From: Patescibacteria group bacterium
Lineage (GTDB): Bacteria > Patescibacteriota > WWE3 > UBA101185 > UBA10185
Reading direction: 5' to 3'
Length of the DNA: 12,208 nucleotides
Assembly: GCA_018818485.1 (NCBI GenBank)
Contig: JAHIRX010000070.1
Location: 1-12,208 of the forward strand
The notes below the pieces were generated by a model, which was not told where the DNA came from, did not search any database, and saw nothing but the letters and a program-made list of their open reading frames with translations. Made by a program: the position numbers and the translations under genes. Numbering within the stretch: the stretch's first letter is position 1; the number at the start of each line of letters is the position of its first letter. Positions 1 through 5,824 of this stretch are shown here, piece by piece.

Positions 1-543
1 AAGAACTTTTGCAACAGGGGCTACAACATCAGTAAAACTTGTAAAAATAGGGCCTGAATAACCTCTATCTACTGGGGGGGCGTAGTTGTGTCTTATAGCG
101 TCCTCTCTTTGCTGTTTTGCCACATCTATAAGGGCACTCTCTTCAGGGTCTATTTCGTCCATCGTTCTATCGTAATTTACATTCTCGTAACAAATCCAAC
201 AATGCTCATTAGTTCCACAACCATAGTCTCCCCAACTACCCGCTTGGTGGCAGACGTGTTCATTATCAGAAGGATTAACAGACTTGCATTCACCTCCCTC
301 ACCGCCACATGTGTTTTCCTTACTTAGGGCTTCCTCCGTCTTTTTGCAACAGGCCCCCCCACCCAAGCCAAAACAGGTGTATGGGTTAGAAGTATCAATT
401 GCCACCTGCCAATCACCTGTGCAACTAATACTACATTTATAGTTTGATAGCCCTATAGGACACTCCTTCGCATATGCTTTATATGAAGAGCCAGAGATTA
501 AAATTAAAGAAGATAAAAGTAGACTCATTAATATTTTTCTCAT
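1..543 (-). CDS. Secreted cysteine-rich protein of unknown function (5' part, runs off the left edge)
   Basis: An open frame of 181 codons runs from ATG at 543-541 to base 1 with no stop, so the C-terminus is missing. The first 25 residues form a clear signal peptide: RK at 2-3, a hydrophobic stretch with LLLSSLILIS, and a likely signal peptidase I site AYA|KE after residue 25. The mature part has twelve cysteines between residues 28 and 118 (28, 37, 41, 57, 65, 66, 79, 86, 98, 109, 115, 118), with glycine- and tryptophan-rich spacing that suggests a disulfide-bonded extracellular domain. A charged stretch follows (about 122-160), then a more hydrophobic end that might lead into a membrane helix outside the window. 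I do not recognise the family. The frame is supported by the signal peptide, the cysteine pattern and a -10 element 8 nt upstream. It diverges from the SpoIID-domain gene, whose predicted mature N-terminus is similar (SYA|KDEC versus AYA|KEC). Confidence 0.75.
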   Translation of the reverse strand, partial: MRKILMSLLLSSLILISGSSYKAYAKECPIGLSNYKCSISCTGDWQVAIDTSNPYTCFGLGGGACCKKTEEALSKENTCGGEGGECKSVNPSDNEHVCHQAGSWGDYGCGTNEHCWICYENVNYDRTMDEIDPEESALIDVAKQQREDAIRHNYAPPVDRGYSGPIFTSFTDVVAPVAKVL

Positions 544-551
544 ACCTAAAT

Positions 552-560
552 ATTATCACA
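552..560 (-). promoter_or_regulatory. Extended -10 promoter element for the cysteine-rich protein gene
   Basis: Read on the minus strand, TGTGATAAT fits an extended -10 (TGn + GATAAT, five of six to TATAAT). Its end lies 8 nt before the ATG at 543, so transcription would begin at or within a few bases of the start codon. No Shine-Dalgarno sequence and no good -35 hexamer are visible. The assignment is by pattern only. Confidence 0.5.
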
Positions 561-574
561 GAGAACTAATCCCC

Positions 575-583
575 TGATATAAT
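575..583 (+). promoter_or_regulatory. Extended -10 promoter (TGATATAAT) for the SpoIID-domain gene
   Basis: This is a perfect extended -10 (TGn + TATAAT). Seven bases separate it from the ATG at 591, which predicts a leaderless transcript. No Shine-Dalgarno sequence is possible in such a short leader and none is seen. The region expected for the -35 (about 555-560) matches poorly and overlaps the -10 of the divergent gene, so the two promoters may compete for polymerase. Confidence 0.6.
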
Positions 584-590
584 CTAATAT

Positions 591-2399
591 ATGAGTTCTT
601 GCCCAGCAAAAAGGTTTTTGGTCTTTTTTGCAACATTAATCTTTATATCCTCTCTATTAATAACGGGTGTCGGTTCTATTGTGAGTTATGCTAAAGATGA
701 ATGTAAAGATATTGAGGGTACATCTGAAAGAACAGAGTGCTACGAGAAAAAAGAGGAAGATGTACAAAGAAAATTAAACGAAACTCAAGATAAACTCTCC
801 GGAGTACAAAATACAATAGGTAATCTATCATCAGATCTAAGTGTAGCTACCCAACAAATTATTCAAACCCAGGCATCCATAAACGAGGTTAGATCTGAAC
901 TTGAAGCAATTAACGAAACTTTAAATGATTTGAAAGGAAAACTTGAAGATAAAATTAACTTTAGAAACAAACTTGTTAGAAATTACTCTAAAAAAAGTGC
1001 TCTTTCTGACTTTGAACTATTCTTAACATCTCCAGATACACAAATAACTACAGATGGGGAGCTTGCTAATTTGACTGGTTTTCAATATTCCATTTTTGTA
1101 TACGCATTTAATAAAGCTACAAATGAAGAAACAATAAAAATTATTACCTCATTAAATTCAGAGATAAGAGGGTATGAAGAGGATAAAAAACAGGCTGAAG
1201 ATATCAAAAACGATCTTGAGACAGCTGAGGCTAGTTTAGTTGCATTAAAAATAGATTTAGATGCTAAAAAAGCTCAAGCTGAAAAAGAAGCTAGTGAGCT
1301 TGCAGAGAAAAGGGAGGGGTATGAGGAGGAGCTTTCTGATCTTCAATCAAAGATTAGTGCTTTAAAGTATGGATCAGAAAATGGGACCGTTGGAGATTAC
1401 GAAGCACCTGGTGCTAAAACTCCCGACCCCCCATTCAAACCTGCTTTTGCAGCATTTTCTTATGGGGCTTACACCCACTATAACGGAATGAGTCAGTATG
1501 GTGCTAAAGGAAGAGCAGATGAGGGAAAAAGCTATAAAGATATTATTAAGTTCTATTATAAAGAGGACGTGAGCGATAAAAGTGACTTCCCAGATGAAAT
1601 TTGTGTTGAGGGCTATGGGGACATGGACTTTCAAGAGTATCTCTATGGTCTAGCAGAGATGCCTAGTACCTGGGATGAGGAGGCTCTAAAGGCGCAGGCT
1701 ATTGCAGGAAGATCTTACGCTTATCGAAGAACTAGAGGCGGGGGTTGTATATGTACAACACAGAGTTGCCAAGTATTTTCAAAGAGCAAATCTGATAACC
1801 CACCCGCTGCTTGGAAGAGTGCGGTAGACGCTACAGAAAACAAGATTATTGGTGGAAGTCTGGATGCTCCTGGGTATGGGTGGTACTCCTCTACTACTGG
1901 TGGTTATATAAATAATGTAGGTTGGGACACAAATGGAAAATGGCCAAACGATGCTTATGAAAAAAAGGCTGGTTCCCCTTGGTTTAGAAAATCGTGGTAT
2001 ACAAAAAGCTATAATGATGGAAACACCTGTGATCACCCACACCCTTGGCTTGGCGAAGAAGAAATGGCTGACATTGTAAATGCATATTATGTTTGGACAA
2101 AAGGAAGTAGTGACGAAAAAGTGCACGTTACCCCTTTAACAAAAGACTGCTGGGGAGGAGATCCCTACTCTATAGAAAAAATGAGAGAAAAAGCATCTAA
2201 ATATGGTGGTGGTTTTAACAAGGTTACATCAATTAAATCCTCTAATATTACTAATGGACAAACTGTTACTGTTACTGTGCAAGTAGACGGGGTATCAAGA
2301 GACCTCGATGGGCAAATTTTTAAATCAGTATTTAACTACCGTGCCCCTTCATATGTAGCTATAAGAAGCAGACTTTTTGACTTCGAAAAAGAAGACTAA
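591..2399 (+). CDS. Secreted coiled-coil protein with C-terminal SpoIID/LytB domain (peptidoglycan glycan-strand cleavage)
   Basis: The protein has 602 residues. A signal peptide (about 1-34, site SYA|KD) is followed by long heptad-rich coiled-coil segments (about 50-130 and 190-258) split by a phenylalanine-rich stretch, which recalls the stalks of PcsB and EnvC. A proline-rich linker (about 270-285) leads to a SpoIID-type domain. GMSQYGA is at 299-305 with His296 three residues before it. EMP at 356-358 carries the candidate catalytic Glu356, followed by EALKAQAIAGRSYA (364-377). CQVF (393-396) and YSSTTGG (432-438) match later family motifs. SpoIID proteins are lytic transglycosylases that cut glycan strands. 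Here the GMSQYGA motif precedes the EMP motif, opposite to Bacillus SpoIID but as in actinobacterial SpoIID-domain proteins. The mature protein has eight cysteines. A role in septal or envelope peptidoglycan remodelling outside the membrane is inferred. The start is supported by the signal peptide and the promoter just upstream. Confidence 0.88.
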   Translation: MSSCPAKRFLVFFATLIFISSLLITGVGSIVSYAKDECKDIEGTSERTECYEKKEEDVQRKLNETQDKLSGVQNTIGNLSSDLSVATQQIIQTQASINEVRSELEAINETLNDLKGKLEDKINFRNKLVRNYSKKSALSDFELFLTSPDTQITTDGELANLTGFQYSIFVYAFNKATNEETIKIITSLNSEIRGYEEDKKQAEDIKNDLETAEASLVALKIDLDAKKAQAEKEASELAEKREGYEEELSDLQSKISALKYGSENGTVGDYEAPGAKTPDPPFKPAFAAFSYGAYTHYNGMSQYGAKGRADEGKSYKDIIKFYYKEDVSDKSDFPDEICVEGYGDMDFQEYLYGLAEMPSTWDEEALKAQAIAGRSYAYRRTRGGGCICTTQSCQVFSKSKSDNPPAAWKSAVDATENKIIGGSLDAPGYGWYSSTTGGYINNVGWDTNGKWPNDAYEKKAGSPWFRKSWYTKSYNDGNTCDHPHPWLGEEEMADIVNAYYVWTKGSSDEKVHVTPLTKDCWGGDPYSIEKMREKASKYGGGFNKVTSIKSSNITNGQTVTVTVQVDGVSRDLDGQIFKSVFNYRAPSYVAIRSRLFDFEKED

Positions 2400-2400
2400 C

Positions 2401-2409
2401 TGCTATAAT
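2401..2409 (+). promoter_or_regulatory. Extended -10 promoter (TGCTATAAT) for the PH-domain gene
   Basis: A perfect extended -10 lies in the 18-bp gap between the SpoIID-gene stop (2397-2399) and the ATG at 2418, and ends 8 nt before that ATG. A TTGACT at 2377-2382 inside the preceding gene resembles a -35, but its 21-bp spacer is long. The element suggests that the 2418-5028 genes form their own leaderless transcription unit rather than depending only on read-through. Confidence 0.55.
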
Positions 2410-2417
2410 TAACCCAA

Positions 2418-2972
2418 ATGGAAATACTCTCTTCTTTTATTAAAAACCCAAGAAAGACTACATATGGGGGGGAAGATAATGACGAGAAAATTATTTTTCT
2501 CTTAAGAAAAAGTGTTATCGTAAATATTAACTGGGTTACCGTCGCCTTTATTTTGCTACTGTTACCCCTTTTTGTATCTCCTCCACTTTCTAAGTTAACT
2601 TACATGGGTATGAGAGTAATAAATCCAGGCTTTATTCTAGCTTTAAATCTCTTTTGGTACATTTTCACAATTGGTTTTATCTTCCAAAACTTTCTAGCTT
2701 GGTACTTTGATGTATTAATGGTCACCAACAAGAAAGTTATTGATATAGATCAATCCTGTACTGACGTGTCAGAAACAACTTTATCAAATGTTCAGGATGT
2801 TAGTTCTAAAGTAAAAGGAACATGGGGAGTGGTTTTAGATATTGGAGATATTTTCATTCAAACATCTGCAGAACAAAGAGAGTTTGAATTTCTAGATGTT
2901 AGTAATCCTTCTAAAGTAAGAGACGAAATTGCAGATCTAGTGGCAAAAATTAAGAAAAGAAATGGTTCCTAA
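2418..2972 (+). CDS. Membrane protein with bacterial PH (YdbS/YdbT-like) domain
   Basis: The protein has 184 residues. A charged, soluble N-terminus (1-30) is followed by two hydrophobic helices (about 33-54 and 70-95), which probably place both ends in the cytoplasm. Residues from about 97 to 174 read as a bacterial pleckstrin-homology-like domain: VTNKKVIDID (102-111), a SNVQDVSS segment (123-130), a beta strand with GDIFIQT (143-149) and the closing SNPSKVRDEI helix (162-171). This two-helix plus PH layout is typical of the bPH_2/YdbS-YdbT group, whose biochemical role is poorly known and which is thought to act as a membrane-attached scaffold or sensor. The gene overlaps the next one by 11 bp and has its own -10 element. 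It is probably co-transcribed with the 2962 and 3190 genes. The family call is from pattern recognition, and the function is not established. Confidence 0.72.
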   Translation: MEILSSFIKNPRKTTYGGEDNDEKIIFLLRKSVIVNINWVTVAFILLLLPLFVSPPLSKLTYMGMRVINPGFILALNLFWYIFTIGFIFQNFLAWYFDVLMVTNKKVIDIDQSCTDVSETTLSNVQDVSSKVKGTWGVVLDIGDIFIQTSAEQREFEFLDVSNPSKVRDEIADLVAKIKKRNGS

Positions 2973-3183
2973 TCTACCTATAAGACAACTTGTGATTGCT
3001 GGAAAAATAATTGTGATTTTAATTATGGTTTTATACGCTGTTTTTGCTTTTATACTAACCAAAAGGGTAAAACTAATGAATGCAAATTTAACTACCCCTC
3101 AAAGCAAACTCTTTGAAAGAATAGCTAGAATACATATGGTGCTATCAATTTTTGTTATTATCCTTGCCACAATAAATCTTTAA
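2962..3183 (+). CDS. Small two-helix membrane protein of unknown function
   Basis: The protein has 73 residues. Two hydrophobic segments (about 11-33 and 57-72) flank a basic and polar loop containing TKRVKLMNANLTTP (33-46) and KLFERIARIH (49-58). It resembles the small paired-helix proteins common in Patescibacteria genomes, possibly the DUF5657 group, but I cannot confirm this without a search. The start overlaps the end of the PH-domain gene by 11 bp, which suggests translational coupling, and the purine-rich AAGAAAAG just upstream may serve as a weak ribosome binding site. The stop is 6 bp before the next gene. Its position between the PH-domain protein and the phosphatase-like membrane protein suggests that the three act together. 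No function is assigned. Confidence 0.65.
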   Translation: MVPNLPIRQLVIAGKIIVILIMVLYAVFAFILTKRVKLMNANLTTPQSKLFERIARIHMVLSIFVIILATINL

Positions 3184-3189
3184 CAAAAG

Positions 3190-5028
3190 ATGAATAAAAA
3201 ACTGAACGCGAAAACCCAAGAGCTAAATCCAAAACTACCCCAATATAGTAATTCTTTTTCTCAGAGTATCGTTATAAAACCTGAAAACCAAGAACTACTC
3301 CTAAAAAAAGGTACCGTGTACACAGTATTTAGTGTATCAGGGGAATCTAATTTTGATACTGAACTCATAACAAAAGTGATAACAGATGTTTTGCATGATG
3401 CCTACTTTGAATCTGAAAGTATTTCACCGATTCAATCAATGGAAAAGGCCATTGTCGAAACAAAGAACAAAGTAACTCAACTAAGTAGCGATGCCTTAAC
3501 TTCAAACGCTCAAACGATAAGTTTAAACATTACTTCTGGGATATTGTGGGGAAATGTTTTGTATGTTGTCCAATTTGGAAATGGAAAAATCTACACTATG
3601 AAGGAGGGAGCAATTACTCTACTAAATACCATATCTGAGGGTAACTTCTCTACTGCGTCTAAGGTAGTAAATGAAGAAGATATCTTAATAATCTGTACAG
3701 ACGCTTTTGTTGAGATATTTCCTCCTGAAAAATTAATGTCACTGAGTATTTCTGAGGGACAGCTTCAACCCAATCAAACATGTCTTCTTATGAGACTAAT
3801 TATTGATACAGCCCTTTCTGAAGACGAAGAAATTGATTTTGGTCTTAAAGAAGTTACAGCAAAGAGTAAAGCAAGACAAAGAGCACAAAAAATAACAGAT
3901 TTTGCTAAATCTGGAATAGATAAAACATTTAGTATGTTTAAAAAAGGAGCAGAGGTCGTAAAACCAGTATCAGGAAAGGTTAAAGAGGTTGTAAAGAATG
4001 TCAAATTTCCAAAACTACCAACAAACATTCAAACCCCAAGACTTGCTGAAAAGAAAAAGGGTGTAGGTCCTTTAGTTGGGGTGTTAGCTTTAAGTGGTGT
4101 TTTATTAGCTGGGGGTATATACATCTTAATAACAACGCCATGGAAAAGTAAGGAGGATATAAAAGAAGAAGTCACGGTTGTAGAAGAACCCTCTGAGGAA
4201 GTGGTGGAGGAACCAAAGATATCTGAAGAAGAACAAAAGGCTTTAGATGAAAAAGCTAAAGTAGAAAGAGTGACTCCAGAGGTATTTTACGATCTAAAAA
4301 TTACTGAGTCTACAGTAGAACCCTCTGAACTTGTATCCCTTGGTAGTACTCTCGCATCTGTAGATAGAAGTTCTGGAAAAGTATTTGCATCAGATATTTC
4401 CTCACCAAGCTTTTCTGCAAAAGAACAGGTATTTTCGGGTATTAAGTCTCTAGCAAACAATGATGGTATATTAAGTTTTTCTGATAACGAAGGGTATAAA
4501 ACCTTTGATGTTGAAACCTTAGAAGTAGGTGAGAACTACTCTATAGAAGATATAGATTTATCTTTTCCTTATTCTGGATTCATTTACATAATCTCAAACG
4601 ATATATTAACAAGACATTCAAAAGAAAATGGAGAACTAAGTGGGTCTACTTGGGGGCAAAATCCAGACTTTGTGAATTCAAAATCAATGGCTATTAACTT
4701 TGAGATATACATTCTAACAAAGGACAATAGGCTTGTTAGCTTCTCTGGTGGGGAAAAGACAAATTTTAGTGTAACAGGGTTAGAGGAAGGGTTTAAAAAC
4801 CCCACTAAAGTGGTTTTCAATTTTGATTCAGAGCATATCTATATAGCTGATACTGGTAATAATTCTGTTGTGATATTAGATACAGATGGAAATCTAGTTA
4901 AACAATATAAACATACCGAGGAGTCAATGTGGGGAGATATTAGAAGTATCGCTGTTTCACCTGATGAAACCTCTCTTTTTGTTCTAAATTCAAGCAAGAT
5001 ATACAAGGTTGACCTAAGTTTTGAATAA
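3190..5028 (+). CDS. Single-pass membrane protein: degenerate PPM/PP2C-like cytoplasmic domain and extracytoplasmic beta-propeller
   Basis: The protein has 612 residues. The part from about 38 to 210 resembles a PPM-type (PP2C) phosphatase core: a helical stretch (57-98), strands and turn GNVLYVVQFGNGKIYTMKEG (121-140), and DILIICTDAF (164-173) at the place of the usual LLLxSDG motif. The metal-binding signatures look lost: the usual GDSR is GNGK (130-133), SDG is TDA (170-172), and no DGxGG is seen near the start. A basic linker leads to one transmembrane helix (about 292-315), a Glu-rich stretch (321-358), and a repeat-rich C-terminal half (about 365-612) that reads as a beta-propeller. Its clearest blade is NHL/YVTN-like, with IYIADTGNNSVVILD (550-564). 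With the basic side before the helix, the propeller should lie outside the membrane. An inactive phosphatase-like sensor or scaffold is inferred. No Shine-Dalgarno sequence is visible, and it likely depends on the upstream genes. Confidence 0.65.
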   Translation: MNKKLNAKTQELNPKLPQYSNSFSQSIVIKPENQELLLKKGTVYTVFSVSGESNFDTELITKVITDVLHDAYFESESISPIQSMEKAIVETKNKVTQLSSDALTSNAQTISLNITSGILWGNVLYVVQFGNGKIYTMKEGAITLLNTISEGNFSTASKVVNEEDILIICTDAFVEIFPPEKLMSLSISEGQLQPNQTCLLMRLIIDTALSEDEEIDFGLKEVTAKSKARQRAQKITDFAKSGIDKTFSMFKKGAEVVKPVSGKVKEVVKNVKFPKLPTNIQTPRLAEKKKGVGPLVGVLALSGVLLAGGIYILITTPWKSKEDIKEEVTVVEEPSEEVVEEPKISEEEQKALDEKAKVERVTPEVFYDLKITESTVEPSELVSLGSTLASVDRSSGKVFASDISSPSFSAKEQVFSGIKSLANNDGILSFSDNEGYKTFDVETLEVGENYSIEDIDLSFPYSGFIYIISNDILTRHSKENGELSGSTWGQNPDFVNSKSMAINFEIYILTKDNRLVSFSGGEKTNFSVTGLEEGFKNPTKVVFNFDSEHIYIADTGNNSVVILDTDGNLVKQYKHTEESMWGDIRSIAVSPDETSLFVLNSSKIYKVDLSFE

Positions 5029-5039
5029 AGACTTGGGTA

Positions 5040-5068
5040 TTGACCAATTTAAAGCCAAAAAGTACAAT
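5040..5068 (+). promoter_or_regulatory. Housekeeping-type promoter of the bL25 gene
   Basis: TTGACC (5040-5045) and TACAAT (5063-5068) each match the sigma-70 consensus at five of six bases and are separated by an ideal 17-bp spacer. Transcription should start near 5075, leaving a leader of about 20 nt that contains a ribosome binding site. This is the best -35/-10 pair in the window, which fits a highly expressed ribosomal protein. Confidence 0.7.
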
Positions 5069-5085
5069 ACCACATGTTCAAGTTT

Positions 5086-5089
5086 GAGG
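5086..5089 (+). promoter_or_regulatory. Shine-Dalgarno site (GAGG) of the bL25 gene
   Basis: GAGG lies 7 nt before the ATG at 5097, inside the predicted short leader. It matters because it is the only convincing ribosome binding site upstream of a gene in this window. It shows that the lack of such sites elsewhere is a property of those genes rather than of the organism's ribosome. Confidence 0.65.
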
Positions 5090-5096
5090 TAAATTT

Positions 5097-5813
5097 ATGC
5101 AATTAAAAGCTGAGAAAAGACAAGAACTAGGTAAAAAAACGAAAACATTAAAGCAGGAAAACAAAATCCCTGCAGTAATCTTTGGTAAGGGTATGGATTC
5201 CTTATCTATTACCCTTGACCACAATGAGTTTGTTAAAGTATTTGAAGAAGAGGGAGAAACTAACATTATTGATATTGTTATTGGCTCAGAAACATATAAA
5301 GTCCTTGTTAAAGAGTATCAGCTAAATCCTGTAACGGACAAGTTAATACACGTAAGTTTCTATAAACCTGACCTTACTATTAAAACTCAGGTTCAAGTAC
5401 CTGTAAGTGTTATTGGAGAGGAAAAAAACGAGCTTATTAAAAATGGTGAGGCTTTGGCACTTCTTTTAATGCAAGAGATTACTGTAGAAGCATTGCCTAC
5501 TGATCTTCCTAACGAATTTATTGTGGATGTATCAGGACTCACTGAGTTTGGACAAGGAATTAATATTTCTCAGCTTAAATATGATAGAGAAAAAGTAGAA
5601 ATTCCAGATATAGATCCTGAAGAATTTGTTGTGAGACTTGATGAAGTAACAATCGAGGAAGAGCCTGAAGAAGAGGTATCAGAAGAAGCTGCTCTAGAGG
5701 GAATCGAGGCTACGGAAGAAACAGCCGCCGAAGAAATTGAGGGGGGAGAAGAAGGGAAACCAGAAGCTCCAGCACAACAACCTCAGGAATCATCTGAAAA
5801 GCCCCAAGAATAG
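5097..5813 (+). CDS. rplY: 50S ribosomal protein bL25 (CTC/TL5 form)
   Basis: This protein binds 5S rRNA in the large ribosomal subunit. It has 238 residues and is the long CTC form. The N-terminal 5S-binding domain (about 1-92) has the family start with LKAEKRQELGKK, NKIPAVIFGKG (22-32) and the LNPVTDKLIHVSFY segment (76-89). A second beta-rich domain (about 97-182) contains the typical LPTDLPNEFIVDVSGL (133-148). The last 55 residues (about 184-238) are an acidic, Glu/Pro-rich tail, probably disordered. Such tails are common in CTC-type proteins but their role is unclear. It has its own promoter and ribosome binding site, and its stop is 4 bp from the end of the convergent ValRS gene. Confidence 0.93.
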   Translation: MQLKAEKRQELGKKTKTLKQENKIPAVIFGKGMDSLSITLDHNEFVKVFEEEGETNIIDIVIGSETYKVLVKEYQLNPVTDKLIHVSFYKPDLTIKTQVQVPVSVIGEEKNELIKNGEALALLLMQEITVEALPTDLPNEFIVDVSGLTEFGQGINISQLKYDREKVEIPDIDPEEFVVRLDEVTIEEEPEEEVSEEAALEGIEATEETAAEEIEGGEEGKPEAPAQQPQESSEKPQE

Positions 5814-5824
5814 TAACCTATTCT
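5807..5824. terminator. Perfect 7-bp inverted repeat at the convergent bL25/ValRS ends (possible weak bidirectional terminator)
   Basis: AGAATAG (5807-5813) and CTATTCT (5818-5824) form a perfect 7-bp stem with a TAAC loop, centred on the 4-bp gap. The stem contains both TAG stop codons. It has only two G-C pairs and no following T-run on either strand, so classical intrinsic termination is doubtful. It may simply reflect the two mirrored stop codons. Confidence 0.25.

Noticed and set aside
88..327. Plus-strand open frame of 79 codons at the left end
   Set aside because: It is the complement of the minus-strand gene, which has a signal peptide, a regular cysteine pattern and a promoter. The plus-strand frame has no recognisable features or ribosome binding site.
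2255..2280. Tandem GTTACT-like short repeat in the SpoIID gene
   Set aside because: It only encodes an alternating Thr-Val beta strand (residues 556-564) and does not extend as a DNA repeat.
5033..5047. Small inverted repeat TTGG...CCAA after the propeller gene as a terminator
   Set aside because: The stem is only 4 bp with no T-run, and it overlaps the -35 of the bL25 promoter.
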